Positions 36,178-45,640 are shown, numbered from the stretch's first letter. The stretch: 64,000 nucleotides of DNA from Flavihumibacter soli (GCF_010692725.1 NZ_JAAFZB010000095.1:62001-126000); one strand, 5' to 3'. Notes: generated by a model not told the origin, from the letters alone. Translations and numbers: made by a program.

Positions 36178-37416
36178 TTGGAGCACCAAAATACAGAAGC
36201 AAATAAAGCCTTGTTTTCTTCCTGGGTCACTGATCCGGCAAAAATAAGTTCCAGCGATTCAGAACTGATTGAATCAATGATCAGCAAGTTTCCCTATTGC
36301 CAGATCCTGCAATCATTTCGTGCGAAGGCCGCGCAAAGGCAACCGGAAAGAATTTACAATCCCATCCTTGCAAAAGCTTCCGCTTACTCCCCCGATCGCA
36401 GAGTTTTATTCAACCTGGTAAATCGTCTGCAGAATCTTCAACCGGCTATTGTGCCTGCTTCTCATCAGGATGAAACGTACTATGAGGTGCTGGAAGAAGA
36501 TGATTATTCTGCGGAGCTGGTGCAGCACGATCCTGTAGCGGAACCTGATTTGAGTGAAACAGATGTTGTAACTCACGATCGTGGTGTGATAGTTACCACG
36601 GAGGAGACCGCGGAACCTTTTATCACAGAAGACGAGGAAGCGGAAATAATGCCTGAAGCTGCACAGGAAAGCGTCACCGAAGAAGCTTCCGAAAATCCGA
36701 TATGGAATGAAGAGGAAAAGATGATCCTCGAAAATATTGCATCAGCGGATTTCTTCGCTTTTGAAGAAAGGCTGGACGAGATTCAGGGTGAGCAAAGCAG
36801 AGATGCCACAATTAACGCCGCTGAGCCTGAAAATGTTGAAACCCGTTCACTGATAGATCCGGAAGAGGTCGCCGAAACCGGGAACCAAACAGAAACGCAG
36901 GGGATGGCGCGTTACGACGATGACAGCATGCCTTACAGCTTTTTATGGTGGCTGCACAAAACCAGAAAAGAACATGCGGATACTTACCAGCCCTATGTAG
37001 AATTTAAGCTGGACACCAACCGAAGAATCAGAACAGCACCTGGTGAAGAACTGAACCAGCAAATCATTGAAAATATCTTTCACCTGCAGTCGCCACTGGA
37101 GGAAATGGAAGCCAACTCCCCGCAGACTGTCCATTTTGAGCTGAAGCGAAAGGAAGAGGAAATCATTGAAAGGTTTATTCGGGAGGAACCGCAGATACAC
37201 CCGCCTTCACCTGATAAACTCGATATGGAAAACAAAGCACGCAAGAGTGCTGAGGATCCGAATGACCTGGTATCAGAAACTCTTGCCACGATCTATACAG
37301 AGCAGATGCTATTTCACAAAGCCATTGACACTTACCAAAAATTAAGTTTGAAATTTCCGGAAAAAAGAGCTTACTTTGCCGACCAAATTTCTGAGTTACA
37401 AAAGAAAATAAATTAA
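36178..37416 (+). CDS. Acidic TPR-like protein of unknown function
   Basis: This 412-residue protein has a helical N-terminus (ISKFPYCQILQSFRAKAAQ), a long highly acidic low-complexity middle (about residues 95-240, many Glu and Asp), and a C-terminal TPR-like hairpin (SETLATIYTEQMLFHKAIDTYQKL). No signal peptide is evident. The best full-length start is TTG at 36178, 20 bases after lptE. An ATG does not occur until within the first helix. Relatives sit between lptE and secG in other Bacteroidota, but their role is unknown. Confidence 0.78.
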   Translation: MEHQNTEANKALFSSWVTDPAKISSSDSELIESMISKFPYCQILQSFRAKAAQRQPERIYNPILAKASAYSPDRRVLFNLVNRLQNLQPAIVPASHQDETYYEVLEEDDYSAELVQHDPVAEPDLSETDVVTHDRGVIVTTEETAEPFITEDEEAEIMPEAAQESVTEEASENPIWNEEEKMILENIASADFFAFEERLDEIQGEQSRDATINAAEPENVETRSLIDPEEVAETGNQTETQGMARYDDDSMPYSFLWWLHKTRKEHADTYQPYVEFKLDTNRRIRTAPGEELNQQIIENIFHLQSPLEEMEANSPQTVHFELKRKEEEIIERFIREEPQIHPPSPDKLDMENKARKSAEDPNDLVSETLATIYTEQMLFHKAIDTYQKLSLKFPEKRAYFADQISELQKKIN

Positions 37417-37421
37417 AATAT

Positions 37422-37760
37422 ATGTATTTCGCATTAGTTATCCTGGCCATTGTAGTGTGTGTGTTACTGGCTCTGATCATTTTGATCCAGAATCCTAAAG
37501 GTGGTGGTCTTTCATCCGGCTTTTCGGGTTCCAACAATATTATGGGCGTGCAGCGCACAGGCGACTTCCTCGAAAAAGGAACCTGGGCTTTAGCAGTAAC
37601 CCTGATGGTGGTTGCCTTACTGATTAACGTGGCAATACCAAAAGGAGGCGATACCAATCCGAACAGTGGTATCCAGGACCAGATTAATAAGCCTGCACCG
37701 GTCTCTGCTCCGGCTCCGGCAACATTACCGGGATTGCAGAACGACAGCACTAAAAAATAA
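37422..37760 (+). CDS. secG: Preprotein translocase subunit SecG
   Basis: This 112-residue protein has two membrane helices (about residues 2-22 and 55-75), the conserved cytoplasmic loop LIQNPKGGGLSSGF between them, and a Pro/Ala-rich C-terminal tail. It assists SecYEG during protein export. It starts 5 bases after the TPR gene and is the last gene before a strong terminator. Confidence 0.95.
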   Translation: MYFALVILAIVVCVLLALIILIQNPKGGGLSSGFSGSNNIMGVQRTGDFLEKGTWALAVTLMVVALLINVAIPKGGDTNPNSGIQDQINKPAPVSAPAPATLPGLQNDSTKK

Positions 37761-37779
37761 ACGTTAATCGCGTTCTTAC

Positions 37780-37810
37780 ACGGCTTCCTCATCAGGGAAG
37801 CCGTTTTTGT
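37780..37810 (+). terminator. Rho-independent terminator after secG
   Basis: ACGGCTTCC (37780-37788) pairs with GGAAGCCGT (37796-37804), followed by a T run. It ends the miaB-secG operon. Confidence 0.85.
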
Positions 37811-37862
37811 TTCGCTGACATTTTACTGACAGCATGACACCGGAAATATCGAAATAAAAATC

Positions 37863-37893
37863 CTTGTCATTTTTGGAGTGAAATTTTGACAAG
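37863..37893. promoter_or_regulatory. Dyad 1 upstream of groES
   Basis: CTTGTCA (37863-37869) and TGACAAG (37887-37893) are a perfect 7-bp inverted repeat with a 17-base spacer. It is not the CIRCE sequence. It may be an operator of a heat-shock regulator. Confidence 0.4.
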
Positions 37894-37902
37894 AAAACGT
37901 AG

Positions 37903-37921
37903 CTATGCCCGATTGGCATAG
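37903..37921. promoter_or_regulatory. Dyad 2 upstream of groES
   Basis: CTATGCC (37903-37909) and GGCATAG (37915-37921) form a perfect 7-bp inverted repeat with a 5-base spacer, 55 bases before the groES ATG. Confidence 0.4.
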
Positions 37922-37975
37922 TTACTGACAATCAAAGGCGGATAAAAAATTTTCAATTTAAAAACCAAATATACT

Positions 37976-38251
37976 ATGGCATTAACTATTAAACCAATTG
38001 GAGACCGAGTAGTAATCGAAGCTGCTGCGGCCGAAGAAAAAACGGCATCAGGACTTTACATTCCAGATACCGCAAAAGAAAAACCGCAGAGAGGAACCGT
38101 CGTAGCTGTGGGAAATGGGAAAGTAGACGAGCCCATGACCGTTAAAGTTGGTGATGATGTTCTTTACGGTAAATACGCCGGTACAGAGATCACCCACGAA
38201 GGCAAAGAATACCTTATTATGCGTGAGTCTGATATCTTCGCTATTCTCTAG
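37976..38251 (+). CDS. groES: Co-chaperonin GroES
   Basis: This 91-residue protein caps the GroEL ring. It shows the family pattern: [13 protein letters not shown], the mobile loop [39 protein letters not shown] and a C-terminal [12 protein letters not shown]. It is 172 bp upstream of groEL and surely coexpressed. Confidence 0.97.
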   Translation: MALTIKPIGDRVVIEAAAAEEKTASGLYIPDTAKEKPQRGTVVAVGNGKVDEPMTVKVGDDVLYGKYAGTEITHEGKEYLIMRESDIFAIL

Positions 38252-38423
38252 ACATGAGACTCTAGATGTGGATGTTAGACATAGATGTCGAACATTAAAC
38301 ATCAGATATTCGAAGTTTCATTTAATAGAATGTTGAATTCCAAAAATTTTTAATTAATACTAGAGTGCAGATGAAGGACGCAAGTCTTATATCTCAAATC
38401 TCACATCTCAAATCTCACAAACA
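38252..38423 (+). repeat. Word-repeat spacer between groES and groEL
   Basis: The left half repeats TAGATGT/TTAGACAT-like words, and the right half (38390-38418) repeats CTCAAATCTCACAT, which is roughly the reverse-complement word. There is no terminator, so groEL is likely in the same transcript. Confidence 0.6.
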
Positions 38424-40061
38424 ATGTCAAAACAAGTAAAATACAATGTTGAAGCACGCGACGCCCTGAAAAGGGGTGTTGACATCCTTGCCAACGCGGT
38501 TAAGGTAACGTTAGGACCAAAGGGGCGTAACGTAATTATCGATAAGAAATTCGGATCACCAAGTATAACCAAGGATGGTGTTACCGTGGCTAAGGAAATT
38601 GAACTGAAAGACGCTCTTGAAAACATGGGAGCTCAGATGGTCAAAGAAGTGGCTTCAAAAACTGCTGATATTGCAGGTGACGGAACAACAACTGCCACTG
38701 TACTGGCGCAGGCCATTGTAACTGCCGGTATAAAGAACGTAGCTGCCGGTGCAAATCCTATGGATCTGAAACGTGGTATCGACAAAGCAGTTTCTGCGAT
38801 TGTTGCGAACCTTAAGTCTCAGTCACAGGCGGTAGGTGATGACAATAACAAGATCAAGCAAGTAGCTGCCATTTCAGCTAACAATGATGAAATGATAGGA
38901 CAGCTGATCGCTGATGCCATGTCTAAAGTTGGGAAAGATGGCGTAATCACTGTTGAAGAAGCAAAAGGTACAGAAACTGAAATGAAAACAGTTGAAGGTA
39001 TGCAATTCGACCGCGGTTACTTGTCTCCATACTTTGTTACCAATGCTGACAAGATGGAAGCGGAATTAGAAAACCCTTACATCCTGATCTATGACAAGAA
39101 GATCTCTTCAATGAAAGAGTTGCTTCCGGTATTGGAAAAACAAGTTCAAACTGGCAAGCCATTATTAATTATCTCTGAAGATCTTGATGGTGAAGCCTTA
39201 GCAACATTGGTTGTTAACAAGATCCGTGGTTCTTTGAAAGTAGTTGCGGTTAAAGCTCCTGGCTTTGGTGACCGTCGTAAAGCAATGCTCGAAGATATCG
39301 CTATCTTAACCGGTGGTACTGTTATCTCCGAAGAAAGAGGTTATAAATTAGAGAACGCAGATCTTACTTATTTAGGTCAGGCAGAGAAAGTGGTTGTTGA
39401 TAAAGACAATACGATTGTGATCAATGGAGCAGGTAAATCTGATGACATCAAAGCTCGTGTTAGCCAGATCAAAGCACAGGTTGAGACTACCACTTCAGAT
39501 TACGATAAAGAAAAATTACAGGAGCGCTTAGCAAAATTAGCTGGTGGTGTTGCCGTTCTTTATGTTGGTGCTGCTACGGAAGTTGAGATGAAAGAGAAAA
39601 AAGACCGTGTTGACGATGCATTACACGCGACCCGCGCAGCGGTTGAAGAAGGTATCGTTGCAGGTGGTGGTGTTGCTTTCATTCGCGCTATCGAAGCTCT
39701 TGAGAATTTAAAAGGAGCTAACGAAGATGAAACTACCGGTATCGCAATCGTTAAACGTGCTATCGAAGAGCCGTTACGTCAGATCTGTGAGAACGCTGGT
39801 ATTGAAGGTTCTATCGTAGTTCAGAAAGTTAAAGAAGGATCTGGTGATTTCGGTTACAATGCACGTACTGACGTGTATGAAAACCTGATTGGAGCCGGTG
39901 TAATCGATCCTACTAAAGTAGGTCGTGTAGCATTGGAGAATGCAGCTTCTATCGCAGCGATGTTGTTAACAACAGAGTGTGTATTGGCTGATGATCCTGA
40001 AGATGCTCCTGCTGGAGGTATGCCTCCAATGGGTGGCGGTGGCATGGGTGGAATGATGTAA
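38424..40061 (+). CDS. groEL: Chaperonin GroEL
   Basis: This 545-residue chaperonin starts with the standard [25 protein letters not shown] segment in short form ([15 protein letters not shown]). It has the nucleotide motif [25 protein letters not shown] near residue 410, and the Gly/Met C-terminal tail [15 protein letters not shown]. Codon use here is noticeably biased (uniform GGT, GTT, CGT), as expected for a very highly expressed gene. A terminator follows. Confidence 0.99.
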   Translation: MSKQVKYNVEARDALKRGVDILANAVKVTLGPKGRNVIIDKKFGSPSITKDGVTVAKEIELKDALENMGAQMVKEVASKTADIAGDGTTTATVLAQAIVTAGIKNVAAGANPMDLKRGIDKAVSAIVANLKSQSQAVGDDNNKIKQVAAISANNDEMIGQLIADAMSKVGKDGVITVEEAKGTETEMKTVEGMQFDRGYLSPYFVTNADKMEAELENPYILIYDKKISSMKELLPVLEKQVQTGKPLLIISEDLDGEALATLVVNKIRGSLKVVAVKAPGFGDRRKAMLEDIAILTGGTVISEERGYKLENADLTYLGQAEKVVVDKDNTIVINGAGKSDDIKARVSQIKAQVETTTSDYDKEKLQERLAKLAGGVAVLYVGAATEVEMKEKKDRVDDALHATRAAVEEGIVAGGGVAFIRAIEALENLKGANEDETTGIAIVKRAIEEPLRQICENAGIEGSIVVQKVKEGSGDFGYNARTDVYENLIGAGVIDPTKVGRVALENAASIAAMLLTTECVLADDPEDAPAGGMPPMGGGGMGGMM

Positions 40062-40094
40062 TATCTTTCGCCCGGCATAAAAGCCAGAATATAG

Positions 40095-40126
40095 AACCCT
40101 TTCCGGATTTCCGGGAAGGGTTTTTT
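40095..40126 (+). terminator. Rho-independent terminator after groEL
   Basis: AACCCTTTCCGG pairs with CCGGGAAGGGTT (one G-T wobble), loop ATTT, followed by six T residues. Confidence 0.85.
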
Positions 40127-40146
40127 GTTGGGTTCAACTATTCAAT

Positions 40147-40175
40147 GAGATGTCATTCTCAGAGAATGACATCTC
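40147..40175. repeat. 14-bp perfect palindrome between groEL and the GDSL gene
   Basis: GAGATGTCATTCTC (40147-40160) and GAGAATGACATCTC (40162-40175) flank a single A. There is no T tract on either side, so it is not a classic terminator, although it lies between convergent genes. Confidence 0.75.
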
Positions 40176-40192
40176 TGGATACGCAGGATCGC

Positions 40193-40798
40193 TTAGTTCT
40201 TAGACTTGATAGCTGATATTAACAGGTCGGCCCACTGCGAATACATTTCTCCGGAGGGATGAAGCCCGTCCTGGGCAAGCAGTGTAGGATCTTCGCCGGC
40301 CTTCCGGGATCCAGGCGTAATGTCTATATAAGTCACACCCGCTTTGAGGGCTTCTTCCCTGTTGATAGAATTGAAAGAGGCTATATCCGCACTGATTTCA
40401 GAAACGTTTCGCCCACTTTGTTGGGCAAATGGGGTAACTCCCCAGTCCGGTATTGAAACTACATACAAGCGTTCTGACCTGTTATCCGCAAAGGAAAGGG
40501 CGCTTTGAAGCAGCTCTTCGAACTCCACCCGGTAATTTCCTTTGGAATAACCACGATACTGATTATTTACGCCGATTAATAAACTGACCAGGTCATATTT
40601 TCCCGGGAGGTCTTCATTTTCAATAGCCTGCATCAACTCATCAGTGGTCCAACCTGTTTGAGCTACTATCTGCGGATCATCAATTACTATTCCCAAGGTC
40701 CGGAGCTTTTCCACAGCCTGAAAAGGAAAGGATTGTTCCGGCGCTACCGCTTCACCAATCGTGTAGGAATCTCCCAGAGCAAGATATTTAAGTGGCAT
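40193..40798 (-). CDS. SGNH/GDSL hydrolase
   Basis: This 201-residue esterase/lipase-like protein has the SGNH blocks: LALGDSYTIGEA (catalytic Ser10 area), block III LIGVNNQYRGY and block V AQDGLHPSGEMY (Asp-His). No signal peptide, so it should be cytoplasmic. It might act as a lysophospholipase or acyl esterase; the substrate is unknown. It lies 17 bp after lipB in the PPTase-lipB-GDSL leftward group. Confidence 0.9.
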   Translation of the reverse strand: MPLKYLALGDSYTIGEAVAPEQSFPFQAVEKLRTLGIVIDDPQIVAQTGWTTDELMQAIENEDLPGKYDLVSLLIGVNNQYRGYSKGNYRVEFEELLQSALSFADNRSERLYVVSIPDWGVTPFAQQSGRNVSEISADIASFNSINREEALKAGVTYIDITPGSRKAGEDPTLLAQDGLHPSGEMYSQWADLLISAIKSKN

Positions 40799-40815
40799 AC
40801 TTATTTAAGGAAAGC

Positions 40816-41523
40816 TTAATGGTTCGGAATAAGGTGCATGTTAAATAAGGTGCTTATATGGGCCTTAAGAATGTCTTTGACTTCGCTGATATTGAGCTTC
40901 TGGCCGAGTTCCCTCTCCATTGAGGTGACATCCTTATCATCAATTCCACAGGGCACGATATTATTAAAATAATTGAGATCGGTATTTACGTTGAATGCGA
41001 AGCCGTGCATGGTAACCCAGCGGCTGCACCTCACTCCCATCGCACAGATCTTTCGGGCGTCTTCATTGTCCGCATCCAGCCATACACCTGTAAAACCAGG
41101 ATACCGTCCTGCAGCAATCCCGTAGTCAGCCAGTGTTAAGATCACTGCCTCCTCAAGTGTTCGGAGGTACAGATGAATATCCGTAAAAAAGTTATCCAGG
41201 TCGAGGATCGGGTAACATACTATTTGTCCGGGGCCATGGTAGGTAATATCGCCCCCGCGGTTAATCTTGTAGTAGCTTGCCGTTTTGGACCTGAGCCCTT
41301 CTTCATCAAGCAAAAGATTTTCAGGCTTACCGCTCTTACCAAGTGTGTAGACGTGCGGATGTTCTACGAAAACGAGATAATTCTGAGTTGGGTCGACAAC
41401 CTCAAGATTTCGGTTTTTGATCTTGTGATTGACAATAGATGTGAAGATCGCCTCCTGCCTGTCCCATGCATGCTGATAATCCAACAGACCCCAGTCTTCA
41501 AATAACACCTCCTTATTCTGCAT
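40816..41523 (-). CDS. lipB: Octanoyl-[acyl-carrier-protein] transferase
   Basis: This 235-residue enzyme moves the octanoyl chain from ACP to lipoyl domains in lipoate synthesis. Motifs are VEHPHVYTLGKSG, INRGGDITYHGPGQIVCYPI and VWLDADNEDARKICAMGVRCSRWVTMHG (short: KICAMGVR, WVTMHGFAFN), including the catalytic Cys in NNIVPCGI. The ATG at 41523 gives the family N-terminus; another ATG at 41532 is possible. Either way the gene overlaps the upstream PPTase end, and a link between ACP activation and ACP-dependent lipoylation is plausible. Confidence 0.95.
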   Translation of the reverse strand: MQNKEVLFEDWGLLDYQHAWDRQEAIFTSIVNHKIKNRNLEVVDPTQNYLVFVEHPHVYTLGKSGKPENLLLDEEGLRSKTASYYKINRGGDITYHGPGQIVCYPILDLDNFFTDIHLYLRTLEEAVILTLADYGIAAGRYPGFTGVWLDADNEDARKICAMGVRCSRWVTMHGFAFNVNTDLNYFNNIVPCGIDDKDVTSMERELGQKLNISEVKDILKAHISTLFNMHLIPNH

Positions 41524-42166
41524 ACTGATCATCCGCTACATATCCAATCATATAATCGTCCATTTGCTGATAGTGTACCTCGAAATCTTTCCGGCTATCT
41601 TCCAGTTCCAGACTGGCACTAAAACTGCCTTCCGGCTTATAGTCGAATTGACCTATCCGGATATTATTTAAAAAGGAAACATTCTTCTTACCCTGCAGCT
41701 TATAAACGGCTTCCTTAGCACACCAGCTGATATAAAGGTGCTCTGTATGGTGCACGGGATCCATAAAGGACAGTTCCTGCGCATTCATAAACTTATGAGC
41801 GATACGCCCAATTTTATCATTGATCTGCTCGATGTCGATACCAACCGGCTTCGTTTTACTGATCATCACAGCTGCATAGTCGAAGGAATGGCTCAGAGAA
41901 ATGAAATGAGGAAAGTTGACCAGGTATGGTTTGCCGTGCTCATCTACCTGACAATCTATGTAACTGCTCGTATTCAGCATATTCCTTAATAAGACCCGGG
42001 TGCTCAGCCAGTGTAGATTCCGTTTGCCATTGTTAAGGGTATCGAGGTAAAGCTTTTCATGATCCTTCAATTGAAGCTGGGATATCAGCTCGTCGGCCTG
42101 CTCATCAATTCTCCATAGTGCAAATGATGTTTGCGGGTCTATATCTTTGTGATATATAAGGGCCAT
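41513..42166 (-). CDS. 4'-phosphopantetheinyl transferase (Sfp-type)
   Basis: This 217-residue enzyme loads the phosphopantetheine arm onto carrier proteins. It shows SLSHSFDYAAVMI, GIDIEQINDKI (metal Asp and Glu) and the signature WCAKEAVYKLQGKK (about residues 148-161). Its 3' end overlaps lipB by 11 bp. A TAAATTTG box lies 20 bases upstream of the ATG. Confidence 0.92.
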   Translation of the reverse strand: MALIYHKDIDPQTSFALWRIDEQADELISQLQLKDHEKLYLDTLNNGKRNLHWLSTRVLLRNMLNTSSYIDCQVDEHGKPYLVNFPHFISLSHSFDYAAVMISKTKPVGIDIEQINDKIGRIAHKFMNAQELSFMDPVHHTEHLYISWCAKEAVYKLQGKKNVSFLNNIRIGQFDYKPEGSFSASLELEDSRKDFEVHYQQMDDYMIGYVADDQYAE

Positions 42167-42186
42167 GTCGTTTAGTAAAATACGTG

Positions 42187-42194
42187 CAAATTTA
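42187..42194 (-). promoter_or_regulatory. Candidate -7 box (TAAATTTG) for the PPTase-lipB-GDSL group
   Basis: An exact TAnnTTTG match on the minus strand, 20 bases before the ATG at 42166. Confidence 0.45.
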
Positions 42195-42317
42195 TCTCAA
42201 ATATGTTATTATTTTAGGGCAATTGTTGGTTATAAAACCTGGGGCTCCTGCAAAAGTGTGAAGTCTCTGACCACTTTTAATATATCCGTTCATATACCCT
42301 ACTAATACTAACATCTT

Positions 42318-42854
42318 ATGATCCTTTCTGACAAGCTTATACTGCAGGAAATAGAACAAGGCACTATCATTATCGAGCCGTTTAAACGGGAGTGCCTGGG
42401 CACAAACTCATATGATGTGCACCTGGGCAAGTATTTGGCAACTTATAAAAACAGAGTACTTGATGCACGCGCTCATAATGAAATCGACCATTTCGAGATC
42501 CCCAAAGAGGGCTTCGTGTTACAGCCAAATACGCTCTATCTTGGTGTAACACTTGAATATACGGAAACACATAAACATGTTCCTTTTCTTGAGGGAAAAT
42601 CCAGTACAGGCAGACTGGGTATTGATATTCATGCCACCGCAGGAAAAGGTGATGTTGGTTTTTGTAATACCTGGACCCTTGAAATCTCTGTTGCACAGCC
42701 GGTAAGAATTTATGCCGGAATGCCTATCGGGCAGCTGATCTACTTTGTTGTTGAGGGTGAGGTAGAAACAATGTATAACACGAAAAATAATGCAAAATAT
42801 AATAACAAGACTACCCGTCCGGTAGAAAGTATGATGTGGAAAAATACCTTCTAG
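42318..42854 (+). CDS. dcd: dCTP deaminase
   Basis: This 178-residue enzyme deaminates dCTP to dUTP, feeding dTMP synthesis. It has the family core: PFKRECLGTNSYDVHLGKYL, FLEGKSSTGRLGIDIHATAG (with the SSxGR motif and catalytic Glu region) and AGMPIGQLIYFVVEGE. Length is typical. It is alone, divergent from the PPTase gene. Confidence 0.95.
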   Translation: MILSDKLILQEIEQGTIIIEPFKRECLGTNSYDVHLGKYLATYKNRVLDARAHNEIDHFEIPKEGFVLQPNTLYLGVTLEYTETHKHVPFLEGKSSTGRLGIDIHATAGKGDVGFCNTWTLEISVAQPVRIYAGMPIGQLIYFVVEGEVETMYNTKNNAKYNNKTTRPVESMMWKNTF

Positions 42855-42925
42855 AATGGTTTTGTTACAAACATAGTGCTCCAGGAATGATAATATTTTC
42901 GTAAATTAAATTATTATTTCCCGTT

Positions 42926-45640
42926 ATGAAAAAACCGATTCTGATTGGCCTGTTATTATTTGCCGCAGTCGGGATTGGGTTTATTGTGCAGGATGACGAC
43001 CCTTTAAAACCAATTATCGCTCAGCTTGAGAAATTCCGGAAAGATTATATTCAGGAAAAGGTTCATATTCATTTCGACAAGCCATACTATGCTATTGGTG
43101 ACAACATATGGTTTAAAGCCTATGTTGTTGAGGCAGAAAACCACCAACTATCGCATTTGAGTCGTATCTTGTATGTTGACCTCATCAATGACAAGGATTC
43201 TATCAAACAATCGCTGCGGCTTCCGCTCAATGGAGGAGTGGCCTGGGGTGATTTCACACTTGCTGACAATCTTCGTGAAGGCAATTACCGTATCAGGGCT
43301 TATACGACCTGGATGCGAAATTTCGGTGAAGACTATTTTTTCGACAAAACGATAAACATCGGTAATTCTATCTCCAATACTGTCTTCACGAAGACAGAGT
43401 ATAAATATTCCACTATCGGTGCAAATCAGAAGGTTGATGCTGACATTCTTTACACAGACCTGCAGGGTGAGCCCTTAGCAAATAAGGCAGTCGACTACAA
43501 TGTCCAGCTTAACTTCCGCAGTATTTCAAAAGGGAAGGGCATTACTGATAATCAAGGGCACTTACGGATCAGTTTTATTAACAATCAACCTTTCCTTCTT
43601 AAATCCGGAAAGATCCATACATCGATTAAACTGAATGAAAAGAGGTCGGTGTCTAAGACGGTACTTGTAAATGCGACTTCCGACGCCGTCGATATTCAAT
43701 TTTTTCCCGAAAGCGGAAATCTTGTGTATGGGATCCGTTCGAAAGTGGCATTTAAGGCGGTTGGTGCCAACGGCCTTGGAACGCCCGTATCCGGCTATGT
43801 AGTTGATCAGAATAATGAGCGACTGGCTGATTTGAAAACCGAGCATGCGGGCATGGGCGTTTTTGCACTGCGCCCGGAGGAGGGCAAGACATATAAGGCG
43901 ATGATCCAGTTTCAGGACGGATCCGAAAAAAGCTTTGACCTTCCAAAACCTTCGGCAAACGGATATGTAATTACCGTTAACTCAACTGATTCTGCCAAAT
44001 TCACAATCAAAGTTGCGGTCAGCCCTTCACTTCAGGAAACTGGTGAATTGAAGCTAGTCGCCCAAACGAATGGCGTTATCCAATACGCCGCAAAATCGCC
44101 ATTGGATAAATCGGTTTTTACCGCAACGCTGGAGAAGAAGCGGTTTCCAACGGGAATCCTGCAGCTTACTTTATTCTCACCAACAAATACACCAGTGGCT
44201 GAGCGGCTCGTCTTTATTAATCATTCGACACCGCTTTCTATCCAGATAAGCCCGGATAAGCAAGAATCTAAAACCAGGGGAAAAGTTAAGCTTACACTCA
44301 ACACGCGAAGCGCAGATGGAAATCCAACCAACGGTAGTTTCTCAATGGCTGTTATTGACGAGTCAAATGTTCCTTTTGAGGAGGCTAATGAAATAACAAT
44401 TCTCTCCAATCTCCTCCTTACATCAGATTTGAAAGGCTATATTGAAAAGCCTAATTACTACTTTGCTGATACCGATGATGAGAAGGCCCGCCGGCTTGAC
44501 CTGCTAATGCTCACCCAGGGCTGGCGACGTTTTATCTGGAAAAACATCCTGTCAAACACCTTTCCCTCGATCGTCTATCCGCCTGAAACAACCATTAAGC
44601 TGAGCGGAACCGTGACCGCCAATAATAATGGCAAGCCGGTTGTGGGTGGTCGTGTAACTTTATTCTCGGCAAGCGGCGACGTTTTTTTGATGGATACCAT
44701 AACCGATGAGCGAGGGCGATTTACTTTCAAGGATCTTTACTTTGATGACAGCACAGAATTTGTGGTTCAGGCACGCAATCAAAACGGTCGGAAGAATGTT
44801 CAGATAGAACTTGACGGTAACCCTCCGCAGCTGGTTACAAAGAACAAAAACATGGCTGATGAGCAGATCAATGCCAACGACTCATACTTGGTTTATCTTC
44901 TGAATAGCCGGAAGCAGTATGAGGAGCTTAAACGCTATGGTATCAATAATCCGAGCATAATGCTGCAGGAAGTTAAAATTGTAGAAACCAGACCGCGCGT
45001 ACAGAACTCCTCCAATTTAAACGGCGCCGGAAATGCGGACTATATCATAACCGAGAAAGATCTGGAATATGCCATTGACCTGCCCACCTACCTTCAGGGT
45101 CGCCTGGCAGGTATAATCATCAGGAATGGAATTGCCTACTCCATGCGCAGTATGACCTCCTCTTTTTCCGGACTGGTGCCCATGCAGCTGATCATGGATG
45201 GTACGTTTGTATCGCCGGATTTCCTGGGAGTCATTAATCCCCGGGACGTCGAATCTATTGAAGTATTGAAAAGTGCTTCTAACACGGCTATCTATGGGAT
45301 AAGAGGTGGTGGAGGTGTGATTTTGATCAATACCAAAAGAGGTGAACGCGACATGACTTATGGGAGCTACGCAGCTGGGATCGTAAGTTTTAAGCCGCAG
45401 GGCCTGTACAGGAGTCGCGAGTTCTATTCTCCTAATTATGATGATCCTAAGATAAATCCAAAGATCGCAGACCTGCGGACGACGGTTTACTGGAATCCAA
45501 ACATTATCACGGATACTACAGGAAAAGCAATGGTCGAATTTTTTAATGGCGACAATATTGGCAGCCATGCAGTTATCGTCGAAGGCATCAACTCCAGGGG
45601 AGAAATAGGCCGGTCCGTATACCGGTATACAGTGAATTAA
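42926..45640 (+). CDS. Large exported protein with MG2-like region and barrel-less TonB plug domain
   Basis: This 904-residue protein has an N-terminal membrane or signal helix (MKKPILIGLLLFAAVGIGFIV). Macroglobulin-like repeats follow (KVHIHFDKPYYAIGDNIWFKAY at about 44-66, then LREGNYRIRAYTTWMRN). A CarboxypepD_reg-like segment (GRVTLFSASGDV ... RGRFTFKDLYF) sits near residues 560-620. A TonB-receptor plug domain (LPTYLQGRLAGIII, VINPRDVESIEVLKSASN, GIRGGGGVILINTKRG) is near 700-810. The protein ends ~90 residues later, far too soon for a 22-strand barrel. Its role is unknown; relatives occur in Bacteroidota and may couple surface proteins to TonB partners. Confidence 0.82.
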   Translation: MKKPILIGLLLFAAVGIGFIVQDDDPLKPIIAQLEKFRKDYIQEKVHIHFDKPYYAIGDNIWFKAYVVEAENHQLSHLSRILYVDLINDKDSIKQSLRLPLNGGVAWGDFTLADNLREGNYRIRAYTTWMRNFGEDYFFDKTINIGNSISNTVFTKTEYKYSTIGANQKVDADILYTDLQGEPLANKAVDYNVQLNFRSISKGKGITDNQGHLRISFINNQPFLLKSGKIHTSIKLNEKRSVSKTVLVNATSDAVDIQFFPESGNLVYGIRSKVAFKAVGANGLGTPVSGYVVDQNNERLADLKTEHAGMGVFALRPEEGKTYKAMIQFQDGSEKSFDLPKPSANGYVITVNSTDSAKFTIKVAVSPSLQETGELKLVAQTNGVIQYAAKSPLDKSVFTATLEKKRFPTGILQLTLFSPTNTPVAERLVFINHSTPLSIQISPDKQESKTRGKVKLTLNTRSADGNPTNGSFSMAVIDESNVPFEEANEITILSNLLLTSDLKGYIEKPNYYFADTDDEKARRLDLLMLTQGWRRFIWKNILSNTFPSIVYPPETTIKLSGTVTANNNGKPVVGGRVTLFSASGDVFLMDTITDERGRFTFKDLYFDDSTEFVVQARNQNGRKNVQIELDGNPPQLVTKNKNMADEQINANDSYLVYLLNSRKQYEELKRYGINNPSIMLQEVKIVETRPRVQNSSNLNGAGNADYIITEKDLEYAIDLPTYLQGRLAGIIIRNGIAYSMRSMTSSFSGLVPMQLIMDGTFVSPDFLGVINPRDVESIEVLKSASNTAIYGIRGGGGVILINTKRGERDMTYGSYAAGIVSFKPQGLYRSREFYSPNYDDPKINPKIADLRTTVYWNPNIITDTTGKAMVEFFNGDNIGSHAVIVEGINSRGEIGRSVYRYTVN

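Noticed and set aside
37175-37792. 205-codon minus-strand frame over the TPR and secG genes
   Set aside because: It is antisense to genes in an ordered operon and shows no recognisable domain.
37840-37975. CIRCE operator (HrcA site) upstream of groES
   Set aside because: The expected TTAGCACTC / GAGTGCTAA arms are absent; only unrelated dyads are found.
45017-45568. 183-codon minus-strand frame inside the plug-domain gene
   Set aside because: It is antisense to a coherent plug domain and has no family resemblance.
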